From CAYRNC01 sp964425645 (GTDB lineage Bacteria > Bacillota > Clostridia > Peptostreptococcales > Anaerovoracaceae), in the NCBI GenBank assembly GCA_964425645.1, contig CAYRNC010000004.1:1-49826 (forward strand): a DNA stretch of 49,826 nucleotides, given 5' to 3'. The notes beneath the pieces are model-generated. The model was not told where the DNA came from, made no database searches, and saw only the letters and a program-made list of their open reading frames with translations. Position 1 is the first letter of the stretch; each line of letters starts with the position of its first letter. The position numbers were made by a program, and so were the translations under genes. Below, one piece after another: positions 1-7,550 of this stretch.

Positions 1-5
1 GTAAG

Positions 6-42
6 AAAAGTCGCAGAGAAATTTGGTTGCTTCTGCGACTTT
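6..42. terminator. Stem-loop, possible bidirectional terminator
   Basis: An A-run and a stem of about 11 base pairs (7-17 with 32-42) enclose a 14-base loop and end in a short T-run. It follows the flagellin terminator on the minus strand and may end a gene lying left of the window on the plus strand. The long loop makes it weaker than its neighbour. Confidence 0.5.
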
Positions 43-54
43 GTCTACAGTCTG

Positions 55-78
55 AAAAGCCACCCGAAGGTGGCTTTT
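55..78 (-). terminator. Rho-independent terminator of flagellin
   Basis: Read on the minus strand, GCCACC and GGTGGC form a stem around a TTCG tetraloop, preceded by AAAA and followed by TTTT. It lies 43 bases past the flagellin stop codon. The UUCG loop closed by C-G is an unusually stable terminator hairpin. Confidence 0.85.
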
Positions 79-120
79 GTGATACCGCTTTGGATTTTAA
101 TATTAAGATAGCTGAAAAAC

Positions 121-1431
121 TTACTGCAGAAGCTGCAGGACGCTTTGCGGCTGCATGTTTGCCTGGGCAAGCATAGCCTGAGAGGCCTGGGACAGTATGT
201 TGTTCTTTGTAAATTCCATCATCTCCTGAGCCATGTCCACGTCTCTGATACGGGATTCTGATGCGGAGAGGTTCTCTGAGGTCGTTCCCAGGTTATTGAT
301 CGTATGCTCTAAGCGGTTTTGCATGCCGCCAAGCGCAGCTCTTTGCGAGGATACTTTCTCTATAGCGGCCCCGATTGTATCTATGGCGGTATTGGCATCT
401 GCCTGAGTGGTCAGATCTACATTATCAACGCCGAGCACCTTGGCGCTCATGTTATTTATAGATAAAGATGTGGCTTGGCCGCTGTTTGCCCCAATCTGAA
501 ACTGCATAGAGTTATCTTTTACCGTGAAGCTTCCCTCGTATGTACCATCTGCGGCATCAGCCTTCAGGCTCACATCAAACAAGTCTGCATCTACAGAATT
601 ATCCTCCGAATCCGTGACAGTGACGTTAAAGACCTCGGCTTTAGCATCTGAGGCAGCGGTGTACTTTAGGGTGAAGGTTTTGCCATCGTCACTCGATTCC
701 ATATCATCTGCACTAAGTCCGTAGTCAGCGAAATTATTGACAGCAGTGCCTTCAAGAGTCCATGATGAAGTTGATTCTACATAAGTGAATGTATATTCAC
801 CTGTTTCTATACCTTCATCAACGTTTTCCGAATTAAAGGTGATCTTATCCGCTAAATCGCCTGACAAAACACCTTCCGCTTCTTTAGCTTCGGCCCCGGC
901 TTTATATTCGATGCTGACGGAATATGTATCTTCGGATATGCTGGCCCCGCCCTCGATACTTATATCGGTGATATTTCCACTTGCATTATCCTCGATCTCT
1001 ACCTTGTAAGCCATTGTACCGTCAAGCAATTTCTTTGTATTGAACTCGGTGTCTGTGGATATCCTCGATATTTCCTGCGCAAGCTGATTTATTTCCTTTT
1101 GGATCTCTGCGCGATCCTCTTTCGTATTCGTATCGTTTGCCGCCTGGACCGCGAGCTCTCTCATCCTTTGAAGGATGCTGTGAGTTTCGTTTAAGGCACC
1201 CTCTGCTGTCTGGATAAGGGAGATCCCATCGTTTGCGTTTCTCGTCGCCTGATCAAGTCCCCTGATTTGACCTCTCATTTTCTCGGAGATGGCAAGGCCT
1301 GCTGCATCGTCTCCGGCCCTGTTGATTCTAAGACCCGAGGACAGCTTCTCAAGGGATTTGGATGTTGATGTTGTGTTTGCCGAAAGCTGTCTGTAGGTGT
1401 TGAGAGCAGCTATATTGTGATTAATTCTCAT
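121..1431 (-). CDS. hag: Flagellin
   Basis: Flagellin is the filament subunit, secreted by the flagellar type III system. The 436-residue product has the conserved N-terminal D0/D1 region (MRINHNIAALNT, then SSGLRINRAGDDAAGLAISE) and the C-terminal half with SESRIRDVDMAQEM and a terminal LLQ. Between about residues 130 and 330 lies a variable, acidic, Thr/Ser-rich surface domain. The frame is open 39 codons further upstream, but the start at 1431 has an AAGGAGGA ribosome binding site and the family N-terminus. It has its own sigma-D promoter and a probable CsrA-bound leader, and is followed by a UUCG-loop terminator. Confidence 0.97.
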   Translation of the reverse strand: MRINHNIAALNTYRQLSANTTSTSKSLEKLSSGLRINRAGDDAAGLAISEKMRGQIRGLDQATRNANDGISLIQTAEGALNETHSILQRMRELAVQAANDTNTKEDRAEIQKEINQLAQEISRISTDTEFNTKKLLDGTMAYKVEIEDNASGNITDISIEGGASISEDTYSVSIEYKAGAEAKEAEGVLSGDLADKITFNSENVDEGIETGEYTFTYVESTSSWTLEGTAVNNFADYGLSADDMESSDDGKTFTLKYTAASDAKAEVFNVTVTDSEDNSVDADLFDVSLKADAADGTYEGSFTVKDNSMQFQIGANSGQATSLSINNMSAKVLGVDNVDLTTQADANTAIDTIGAAIEKVSSQRAALGGMQNRLEHTINNLGTTSENLSASESRIRDVDMAQEMMEFTKNNILSQASQAMLAQANMQPQSVLQLLQ

Positions 1432-1437
1432 CTTTTG

Positions 1438-1485
1438 TTCCTCCTTGAACTGTTTTTTGATTTTGGGCCGAGTTCCTTCTCGACC
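1438..1485 (-). promoter_or_regulatory. CsrA-binding leader of flagellin mRNA
   Basis: On the minus strand a 7-bp stem (1479-1485 with 1466-1472, one G-U pair) displays a hexaloop AAGGAA containing GGA. About 20 bases on, the Shine-Dalgarno AAGGAGGAA (1438-1446) carries further GGA. A looped GGA plus a second GGA at the ribosome site is the pattern of the B. subtilis hag leader, where a CsrA dimer bridges both sites and blocks translation. The binding itself is inferred; the hairpin and motifs are directly visible. Confidence 0.8.
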
Positions 1486-1559
1486 TACTATTGACGGTTT
1501 TCTTTCGTACGCAAAGCTAACCTGCGGATAAATGCGCGGCCAACGCACTTTGTATTTAT

Positions 1560-1586
1560 ATATCGGTTAAACCGTTATATACTTTA
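1560..1586 (-). promoter_or_regulatory. Sigma-D promoter of flagellin
   Basis: On the minus strand TAAA (1583-1586), exactly 15 bases, then ACCGATAT (1560-1567) matches the sigma-D/sigma-28 consensus TAAA-N15-GCCGATAT with one mismatch. The TAAA element overlaps the csrA stop codon. The predicted transcript has a leader of about 120 bases. Confidence 0.88.
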
Positions 1587-1823
1587 GATAAATCTGTTAG
1601 GGTTATTAGATTTTAACACTGCTGCAATATTCGTGCAGTCTGCCGGGCCGGCAGATTCTTTATTTGCTCTTATGGTTTCAAGAAGTTCTTCCCGCACAAC
1701 TTTTACGGATTTAGGTGCATCAATTCCTATTGCAACTTTATCGCTTGAAAGTGATAGGAGAGTTATCCTGATGTTGTCGGAGATGATCAGAGATTCACCC
1801 GGCTTCCTGCTTATGACTAACAT
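1584..1823 (-). CDS. csrA: Translational regulator CsrA
   Basis: CsrA is an RNA-binding dimer that blocks ribosome access at GGA motifs; in Bacillota its main target is flagellin mRNA. The first 60 residues show the family pattern: MLVISRKPGESL, then IGIDAPKSVKVVREEL. The 79-residue length includes a C-terminal tail of about 20 residues beyond the usual core. Its start overlaps the fliW stop by 7 bases, so the two are probably translationally coupled. FliW, made from the same transcript, should sequester it until flagellin is exported. Confidence 0.96.
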   Translation of the reverse strand: MLVISRKPGESLIISDNIRITLLSLSSDKVAIGIDAPKSVKVVREELLETIRANKESAGPADCTNIAAVLKSNNPNRFI

Positions 1824-2275
1824 GAGGAGCCTCCTGTTCTTTCATCGGAAAAAGGTCTGTGCCTTACGGTGTAGTCGCTGTTTTGAAGTATTACCTGCCT
1901 TCCTATGTTTGTTTTAGGGTTCAGCGCTATCGGGCTTTTTATATTTATCGACATTTCCTCGATAGGACCGGATACGTTTGCGATCACGAGGAAAATGAGC
2001 TCATTCGGACCTTCGGCTTTTAACGCCCCTAAATCCTCTTCCGCAAGAAGGGGAGCAAAGTTCGGGTAGAAATGTTCAGGATCAAACACTAAAAAGCAGG
2101 GGACTACGTTTTGTGCGGATTGCAGGTAAAGAAAAGGGATATTGTCGAAGCTTTTATGAAAGAGAGCAAAGCAGGTATCCTCCTCAAAGCCGTAAATGCC
2201 TTCGGGGAAATTGAAAAGATCACTTTCTTTTACCTCGATATCTCCGAAATCTCTCGTATTGATTTTCATTGCCAT
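1817..2275 (-). CDS. fliW: Flagellar assembly factor FliW
   Basis: FliW binds either flagellin or CsrA. When flagellin is exported, freed FliW inhibits CsrA non-competitively and restores flagellin translation. The 152-residue product starts MAMKINTRDFGDIEV and contains the family segments FPEGIYGFE and ALNPKTNIGRQVIL. The frame is open further upstream into the previous gene, but GAGGAAG just before 2275 favours this start (2269 is a close alternative). It lies 7 bases after the yviE-like gene and overlaps csrA. Confidence 0.95.
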   Translation of the reverse strand: MAMKINTRDFGDIEVKESDLFNFPEGIYGFEEDTCFALFHKSFDNIPFLYLQSAQNVVPCFLVFDPEHFYPNFAPLLAEEDLGALKAEGPNELIFLVIANVSGPIEEMSINIKSPIALNPKTNIGRQVILQNSDYTVRHRPFSDERTGGSSC

Positions 2276-2282
2276 CACTTCC

Positions 2283-2855
2283 TCATGCCCTCGCATCCAT
2301 TTTGTCGCGGGCTTCGTAGTTCGGATCCGCACTCTTTGGAATATAGATGGGCCCGCCTACGTATTTTATAACTACCTTCGGTCTTTCCAGTATTTCCAGC
2401 TCAAAGCTTGGAGGGGTAAAGACGTATCCGCTGTTGCCTGATCCCGGCGCGTAATCCCCTATGCCGCTGAAGTCGAAATCAAGCTGCATGCTTTGAGATT
2501 CAAACGTCGGATCCGGTCTTTGCTTTAAAAATTGATGTATCATGTTTTGAATGCCCCTGCTGAACTGCTGAAACATTACGGGATCATCTTCCGTTTCATT
2601 CATTTTTTCTATCATTCGAAGAACGCTGTTATCGGAATAGCGGGCGGTAGCCGTATAGGTGAGACTGTATGCAAGAGCCGTATGGTTTTGCACAAAAGAA
2701 TCGCGTCTGCTCTGTCTTTTCTCCGGTTTCAGGATATGATCGTTCTTTTCAGATTTTAGTTTTTTTGTCCCGGCCTCATCTTTTTTTTGTTCCGGGGCCT
2801 TTTCCACATATCTTATGGATATAGGTATTGTCTCTATAGTGATAAGCTGCTGCAC
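2283..2855 (-). CDS. YviE-like protein (DUF6470)
   Basis: A 190-residue protein placed between flgL and fliW, exactly where B. subtilis has yviE. It begins with a short beta-rich segment (LITIETIPISIRYVEK), continues with a charged linker at residues 20-55, and ends in a proline- and tyrosine-rich stretch (YVGGPIYIPKSADPNYE). No enzymatic motif, signal peptide or membrane segment is visible. The position points to a role in late flagellar assembly, but the family function is not established. Confidence 0.8.
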   Translation of the reverse strand: MQQLITIETIPISIRYVEKAPEQKKDEAGTKKLKSEKNDHILKPEKRQSRRDSFVQNHTALAYSLTYTATARYSDNSVLRMIEKMNETEDDPVMFQQFSRGIQNMIHQFLKQRPDPTFESQSMQLDFDFSGIGDYAPGSGNSGYVFTPPSFELEILERPKVVIKYVGGPIYIPKSADPNYEARDKMDARA

Positions 2856-2875
2856 CTTTCTCCCTCCTTTTAACG

Positions 2876-3901
2876 CTAAGACATGAAGTCGAAGATGGTC
2901 GGCTGTATCACCTTCGTGCCCATTTGAAGGGCGGCGGCATAAGCAAACCTTTGGGATTCAAATTCGATTATGGCGGCGGCGGGGTCTATGCCCTCTGTAG
3001 ACACCTGTCTCTCTTTAAGGTTGAATGTTCTATCCTCTATCCGCTCGGACATGAATTCGAGGTATGAGGTTTTTGCTCCTATCTTTGTCATGCACCTGCT
3101 AATGTTATCGCCGGCATCCTCAAGAAATTCAAACAGGGCATTTGCTTTGTCGTAGGAACAGTTTTCGGACTCGAATTCATCTGCCAAAGCCCCTAAAAGA
3201 TCATAGATATTGCCCGAAACGATTTCGCCTTCCAGGGATACGGTCCCTTTGCCGACTATACTGATGCCTGCAACAGAGTAGTCAAAGACCGTGCTGTCAT
3301 CGATTTTTCCTGTCAGCTTATCGAAGCTTATACCCAGACCGATGTCCACAAACATGGAATCCTTTTCAAGGGATTCAAACAAATCCGCATTGTCTATAGG
3401 AGAATCATCCGGAAGGGGCAGATCTAAAGAATAGCCGTTATATTGAAGTTTTCCGTCCTTTATTTCAAAGGGCCTTTCGCTTGTGTTGGTGCCTCCGAAA
3501 TAGTAGCTGCCGGATGAATTGGAGTTAAGGGTCTGAAACAGCTGATCCTGAATATTTCGAAGTTCCGTAGCGACTATCGCTCTTTCCGCCTCGCTTTGAG
3601 TACCGTTTAATGCAAAGATGATCTTTTCTTTTGATGTTTTAAGAAGCTCCTCTATATGGGAGAGGGCGGATTCCGCATCGGTAAGAGATGCTTTTGCGTG
3701 GGCTATATTGCTTTTGTAGCCTTCCGCTTTGGCCAGGTCTTTGCGAATTTGAAACGCTCTGATCGCTGAGGAGGTGTCTTCCGAGGATTTTGCGAATTTC
3801 CTTTCCGAGGCAACCTGGGTGTTCAATCTGTTAAGCTCAATCGACAGATTATTGAGTGAACGGGTATATTGGGCGGTTATCATTCTGTTTGTAATTCTCA
3901 T
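2876..3901 (-). CDS. flgL: Flagellar hook-filament junction protein FlgL
   Basis: FlgL (HAP3) forms the outer of the two junction rings between hook and filament and is exported by the flagellar secretion system. The 341-residue product opens with the flagellin-like D0 helix (MRITNRMITAQYTRSLNNL) and ends with a helical region containing FESQRFAYAAALQMG. The YYFGGTNT segment near residue 130 is typical of FlgL. It follows flgK by 14 bases in the sigma-D operon. Confidence 0.95.
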   Translation of the reverse strand: MRITNRMITAQYTRSLNNLSIELNRLNTQVASERKFAKSSEDTSSAIRAFQIRKDLAKAEGYKSNIAHAKASLTDAESALSHIEELLKTSKEKIIFALNGTQSEAERAIVATELRNIQDQLFQTLNSNSSGSYYFGGTNTSERPFEIKDGKLQYNGYSLDLPLPDDSPIDNADLFESLEKDSMFVDIGLGISFDKLTGKIDDSTVFDYSVAGISIVGKGTVSLEGEIVSGNIYDLLGALADEFESENCSYDKANALFEFLEDAGDNISRCMTKIGAKTSYLEFMSERIEDRTFNLKERQVSTEGIDPAAAIIEFESQRFAYAAALQMGTKVIQPTIFDFMS

Positions 3902-3915
3902 AGCTTTCCTCCGGT

Positions 3916-5436
3916 TTAACGTCCTGCTATTCCCATTCTGTTGATAATTGCGTCTACGGCTTCATCCAGAATCGTGAAATAGCGCATGGCCGCGTTATAG
4001 GACTTTTGGTATGCCATTAAATTTATGCCTTCCTCATTCAGCGATACCCCTTTAATGGATTCCCTTGCCGTGAAAAGTCCCGACAGCACATCCTTTGATG
4101 TGTTCGAATAGTTCTGGTGAAGTTCCGTGTCCAATGCAATTTCGCCTATCAAGGCGGATAAAAAATCATGAAAGCTGCCCTTGAACATTAGGTCAGAAGA
4201 TGGATCCCCGGCATCTTTATAGAATTCGGTTTCTGTATCGATTGCTGATATCATTCTTATAATGTTATCTCCTCCATCGGCTCCGTACAGGGTTGTGGTG
4301 ATGAAGGAAGCATCTGCCAGCCACTCATCTGAAATCCTTATGTTTGCCGCTGTGATGGGGCCTCCTCCCGATGCGGAGAAAAGGGGTTTTGGATCAGTGT
4401 CGGGATCTGCGGTGTTAAGATCGTTAAGCACTCTGGCTAGATTGGATGCAAGAATATCCATGGAGTTTTGATAGTATTGTGTGCCTCGAAATTCGTTTGT
4501 TCCTTTGCCGTTTATGAGATCTAAATAACCCCGGACGGAGCCTCCGGAAAAGAATTCGGTGATATCCGTATTTTCCCTTATGCCGAAGCTTCCTGCTATA
4601 CCGATTGAAACTTTATCCGAATCATCCGTCACATAAAGCGTATTGAACATGCCGCTGTCTACAATTCCTATTGATGTGCCTGTAGCTGCGTCATACAAAG
4701 ATATAGTCAGGCGTTCAACCGTTAGATCTTCGGAAATTTTTTCAGGAATCGTGCTGACTTTTATATTTACAAGAGCGGAAAGCTCGTCTATCAGTAAATT
4801 CCTTTTGTCCAGCAATTCATTCGGAACGTTGCCGTAGGTTTGTTCTTTGCGGATCTGATCGTTCAGATTTGCTATGCCTTTAACTTTAGTGTTGAAATCG
4901 TTATCGATTACGACCTTGGATAAGTCAAAAACCTGTTGACTCCTGGCCTGGCTAACTTGATTGGAATACACGTTTATCATCTGTGTAACCTTCTGGGCTG
5001 CGGTTCTTGCTATCAAGGCTATATCCCCGGCAGAAGGAGTTTCTGAAAGTGTCTGCAGTTCGTTTATGAAATTCGAAAGCTCGTTTAGAAGTCCGTCCGT
5101 TGAAGCTTCATCGAAGATGCTTTCTATATCGCTTAGACCGGCAAGAATCGTGTCAAGCTTGCCGTTTTCAGATGCCTGTTCACGATAGCGGGCGTCTAAA
5201 AAAGGGTCTCTGATCTGGCTTATGCCTGATATCTCCACTCCCAGCCCTACGGCGGCGCCTTGCAGTACGTATTTTTGAGTATATCCTCCGCTTGAGATGG
5301 AATTTTGATCTACCCTTTGCCTTGTATAGCCCAAGGTATTGACATTGGCAATATTATTTCCTGTCACATCGATATTCGCCTGGCTTGCCGCCAGTGCCCT
5401 GCTTGCGGTATGAAAGGCTAAAAATGTCGGTCTCAT
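3916..5436 (-). CDS. flgK: Flagellar hook-associated protein FlgK
   Basis: FlgK (HAP1) is the junction protein next to the hook. The 506-residue product has the rod/hook N-terminal signature (SQANIDVTGNNIANVNTLGYTRQR) and the C-terminal helix with GVSLNEEGINLMAYQKSYNAAMR. The length is normal for the family. It lies 16 bases after flgN, which encodes its likely export chaperone, and before flgL. Confidence 0.96.
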   Translation of the reverse strand: MRPTFLAFHTASRALAASQANIDVTGNNIANVNTLGYTRQRVDQNSISSGGYTQKYVLQGAAVGLGVEISGISQIRDPFLDARYREQASENGKLDTILAGLSDIESIFDEASTDGLLNELSNFINELQTLSETPSAGDIALIARTAAQKVTQMINVYSNQVSQARSQQVFDLSKVVIDNDFNTKVKGIANLNDQIRKEQTYGNVPNELLDKRNLLIDELSALVNIKVSTIPEKISEDLTVERLTISLYDAATGTSIGIVDSGMFNTLYVTDDSDKVSIGIAGSFGIRENTDITEFFSGGSVRGYLDLINGKGTNEFRGTQYYQNSMDILASNLARVLNDLNTADPDTDPKPLFSASGGGPITAANIRISDEWLADASFITTTLYGADGGDNIIRMISAIDTETEFYKDAGDPSSDLMFKGSFHDFLSALIGEIALDTELHQNYSNTSKDVLSGLFTARESIKGVSLNEEGINLMAYQKSYNAAMRYFTILDEAVDAIINRMGIAGR

Positions 5437-5452
5437 GGTGGTTCTCCTATAG

Positions 5453-5932
5453 CTATATCATGGCTTCAAAGGATTTAAAAATCTTTGTATTTACTGCTTT
5501 TGCATCTTTTTCATATGTCCTGTTTTCCATCACGGTCCCTTTGGCAGAAAGAGCCTTATCAATATTATGAAGTTCGGTTGTAAGCAGAAGGCGGCATTTG
5601 TCTTTATAGAAAGCGACATCCTGAACAACTTTTGCAAAGCGGCCTACTATGGTGCAGAAATGCAGCTGCCGATCCTCTGGGATCTGTTGGATGAGAGATG
5701 AGAGGTTGCCCTCTCTCATGTTAAGCTTTTCGATATAATCGGATACCTTGCGGTCAAAATCCTTTGTCCCGTGCATCAAAGCCTGCTGAACTTTAAGGTT
5801 CTCGTTTAAGGAGATCATATCCCTAGTTTTGATCGCTTCAAGCTCCTGTTTTATCACCGGTAAAATGTCTTCGTATACCGACAGTATTTCGCTGAGGTAG
5901 TCATAGAATTCATTTATCACTGTTTTATTCAT
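5453..5932 (-). CDS. flgN: FlgN-type flagellar export chaperone
   Basis: FlgN-family proteins are small helical cytoplasmic chaperones for FlgK and FlgL. The 159-residue product is almost entirely predicted coiled helix with the typical opening (NEFYDYLSEILSVYEDILPVIKQE). Its ATG overlaps the flgM stop (ATGA) by 4 bases and it precedes flgK. Sequence conservation in the family is low, so the call rests on helical character and position. Confidence 0.88.
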   Translation of the reverse strand: MNKTVINEFYDYLSEILSVYEDILPVIKQELEAIKTRDMISLNENLKVQQALMHGTKDFDRKVSDYIEKLNMREGNLSSLIQQIPEDRQLHFCTIVGRFAKVVQDVAFYKDKCRLLLTTELHNIDKALSAKGTVMENRTYEKDAKAVNTKIFKSFEAMI

Positions 5933-6249
5933 CTTTTCAGTATCTCTTCCGCCAGTATATTTGCAGGGATATCGTATTCGCCTTTTTCTATTGCTGTCTT
6001 CAGCTCCTGTATCCGATCTTCGGATGTCTTAACCGAAACCTCATAGAGTATTGCCGATTTGGCGACGGTAATCCTTTTATCGTCAAACGTTCCGGTGCTG
6101 CTGCTGGATATCTCCGAGCTGTCCACCTTATTTTTCTGAACGTATTTACTGTTCTCTTCCGTTTGGATATTTCTTGCGGGATCCGATGCGTTATCCCTCA
6201 CCTGGTTTGGCTGCACAGCCTTATTTTTGTTTACAAACGAAATCTCCAT
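5929..6249 (-). CDS. flgM: Anti-sigma-D factor FlgM
   Basis: FlgM binds and inhibits the flagellar sigma factor until hook completion. The 106-residue product has a disordered, polar N-terminal half and the conserved C-terminal sigma-binding segment (RITVAKSAILYEVS, then RIQELKTAIEKGEYDIPANILAEEIL). It is the first gene of the flgM-to-csrA operon, with an AGGGGG ribosome site. The operon has a sigma-D promoter, so FlgM represses its own synthesis while sigma-D drives it. Confidence 0.94.
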   Translation of the reverse strand: MEISFVNKNKAVQPNQVRDNASDPARNIQTEENSKYVQKNKVDSSEISSSSTGTFDDKRITVAKSAILYEVSVKTSEDRIQELKTAIEKGEYDIPANILAEEILKR

Positions 6250-6316
6250 GAATAAACCCCCTTGTTATGTCTATAAAAACTGCCAAATAGGCCTGAATGC
6301 TTTCCCTTCAGCCTCT

Positions 6317-6343
6317 ATGTCGGTTTATTCTGCAAAAACTTTA
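6317..6343 (-). promoter_or_regulatory. Sigma-D promoter of the flgM operon
   Basis: On the minus strand TAAA (6340-6343), 15 bases, then ACCGACAT (6317-6324) matches TAAA-N15-GCCGATAT with six of eight in the downstream element. It lies 68 bases before flgM and should drive flgM through csrA. Confidence 0.8.
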
Positions 6344-6393
6344 GTAAAAGATAAAATATTTTTATAATTTTTTTATCGCGTTGATTTACATTT

Positions 6394-6409
6394 TGGCATA
6401 TTATTTGCG
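6394..6409 (+). promoter_or_regulatory. Possible sigma-54 promoter upstream of flgB
   Basis: TTGGCAT, five bases, then TTTGCG gives the GG-N10-GC spacing and close agreement with the sigma-54 consensus TGGCAC-N5-TTGCW. It points toward flgB and lies 37 bases before the sigma-A-like -10. No sigma-54 gene or enhancer-binding activator is in the window, so its use is unproven. Confidence 0.45.
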
Positions 6410-6445
6410 TTTAAGTAAATATATTTAATAACTTGTATAATTATG

Positions 6446-6475
6446 TTGCTTTTTAGGATGGGCTTATGCTAATAT
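6446..6475 (+). promoter_or_regulatory. Sigma-A-like promoter of the flgB operon
   Basis: TTGCTT (6446-6451), 18 bases, then TAATAT (6470-6475), with an extended -10 TGC directly before it. A start near 6482 would place the whole riboswitch in the 5' leader. An overlapping TATAAT at 6473-6478 has a poorer spacing. Confidence 0.6.
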
Positions 6476-6520
6476 AATAACCATAACAAAAAAACCAAGA
6501 AATAGTTACAAATATCTGGT

Positions 6521-6623
6521 AGTTACTGTATAAAGGCAAACTTGCTAAAAGGCAAGGACGCAAAACCATAGGGTCTAAGGTGTAAAATAATGCACTATGA
6601 CAGCCTGGTTGCTGCAAGTAATA
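6521..6623 (+). ncRNA. Cyclic di-GMP-I (GEMM) riboswitch
   Basis: The core matches the class I cyclic di-GMP aptamer: GGCAAAC, a tetraloop hairpin (CTTGCT-AAAA-GGCAAG), GGACGCAAA, a second arm AACC..AGG paired with CCTGGTT (6604-6610), and receptor-type GTCTAAGG and TATGACAG. A weak closing stem pairs 6522-6527 with 6617-6622. It sits between the promoters and flgB and is followed by a terminator. C. difficile has the same element before its flgB operon, where the ligand turns transcription off; an off-switch is likely here by analogy. Confidence 0.93.
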
Positions 6624-6652
6624 AAAAGCGGCTTAAAAATTGCGGTCCCTTT

Positions 6653-6687
6653 GCCATCTTAGCAACATTTGCGAAGATGGTTTTTTT
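6653..6687 (+). terminator. Riboswitch-controlled intrinsic terminator
   Basis: GCCATCTT (6653-6660) pairs with AAGATGGT (6674-6681) around a 13-base loop and is followed by a run of seven T ending at 6687. It lies 16 bases before flgB. The loop bases AGCAAC, with the adjoining CTT of the stem, can pair instead with GTTGCT..AAG at 6609-6618 in the aptamer's 3' side. That gives an antiterminator exclusive with the ligand-bound fold. Confidence 0.88.
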
Positions 6688-6703
6688 ATATGGGAGGCAA
6701 AAG

Positions 6704-7093
6704 ATGATAGGAGATTCTATAGCATCTGCCTTGATGAAAAAGGCTTTGGACGGCAGTTGGCATAGGCAGAAAGCCATAGCGGACAATATCGCCAATCACG
6801 AAACGCCCGGTTACAAGGCGGTAAAGGTTGACTTTGAATTAGAGTTGAAAAATGAAGTAAGGCGACTCGGGGGGGCCGGGCCGGATATGGCTGGTCAGAC
6901 GTCAATTCTAAACTGCGGGGTAAGGTATTTTCAGGATAAATCTTTATCGGAGCGGGCCGATGGCAACAACGTCAATTTAGACGTGGAAAACATTGAAATG
7001 GCAAAGACTCAAATTCAGTATCAGTTTTTGACAAGAGCGATGTCGGATTTTTATTCGAGGCTTCGCTATGCGATAAGTGAAGGGAAGCGATAA
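6704..7093 (+). CDS. flgB: Flagellar basal body rod protein FlgB
   Basis: FlgB forms the proximal rod. The 129-residue product has the rod signature ADNIANHETPGYKAVKVDFE near residue 30 and a C-terminal helix with the NVNLDVENIEMAKTQIQYQ pattern. The frame is open back to 6590, but that stretch is riboswitch and terminator; GGGAGG at 6692-6697 fixes the ATG at 6704. It is the first gene of the long plus-strand motility operon. Confidence 0.96.
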   Translation: MIGDSIASALMKKALDGSWHRQKAIADNIANHETPGYKAVKVDFELELKNEVRRLGGAGPDMAGQTSILNCGVRYFQDKSLSERADGNNVNLDVENIEMAKTQIQYQFLTRAMSDFYSRLRYAISEGKR

Positions 7094-7094
7094 A

Positions 7095-7529
7095 ATGAAT
7101 TTTTTAAGGTCCTTTAATATATCAGGTTCCGGCTTAACGGCACAGAAGCTGCGCATGGATGTAATCGCGCAAAACATCGCTAATGCACAGGTCACCCGAA
7201 CCGAAAAAGGCGGTCCTTACCGAAGAAAATTGGTCGTCCTAAACAGTATGGAAAAGGGCGGCAGCTTCAGTGATGCGCTTTTAAAAGCATCGGAGAAAAC
7301 GGGAGGCGTCCAAGTGAGCGCAATTGTCGAGGACGCTGCACCTTTTGTTCCGGTATATGACCCCTTTCATCCCGATGCTGATGGTGAAGGCTATGTAATG
7401 CTCCCCAATGTCGATAAAACCAAAGAGATGATCGACCTGTTAGGTGCAAGCAGGGCATATGAATCCAATGTGACGGCTTTTAATGCCATAAAGGCAATGG
7501 CGTTAAAGGCTCTGGAAATAGGAAGATAG
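7095..7529 (+). CDS. flgC: Flagellar basal body rod protein FlgC
   Basis: FlgC is a proximal rod protein. The 144-residue product shows SGLTAQKLRMDVIAQNIANAQ at the N-terminus and a C-terminal segment with VDKTKEMIDLLGASRAYESN. An in-frame earlier start at 7077 overlaps flgB; the ATG at 7095 gives the standard N-terminus and follows GAAGGGA. Confidence 0.96.
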   Translation: MNFLRSFNISGSGLTAQKLRMDVIAQNIANAQVTRTEKGGPYRRKLVVLNSMEKGGSFSDALLKASEKTGGVQVSAIVEDAAPFVPVYDPFHPDADGEGYVMLPNVDKTKEMIDLLGASRAYESNVTAFNAIKAMALKALEIGR

Positions 7530-7550
7530 CGGTAGGCGGAGGTATTAAAA

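Larger units (their letters stand above)
6250..6703. other. Divergent flgM/flgB regulatory region
   Basis: 454 bases without a credible gene. From left to right it holds the flgM sigma-D promoter (minus strand), an AT-rich stretch, a sigma-54-like element (6394-6409), a sigma-A-like promoter (6446-6475), the cyclic di-GMP riboswitch (6521-6623), its terminator (6653-6687) and the flgB ribosome site GGGAGG (6692-6697). Confidence 0.85.

Noticed and set aside
6590..6703. An in-frame extension of flgB to an ATG at 6590
   Set aside because: It lies over the riboswitch and terminator, and the ribosome site GGGAGG is directly before 6704.
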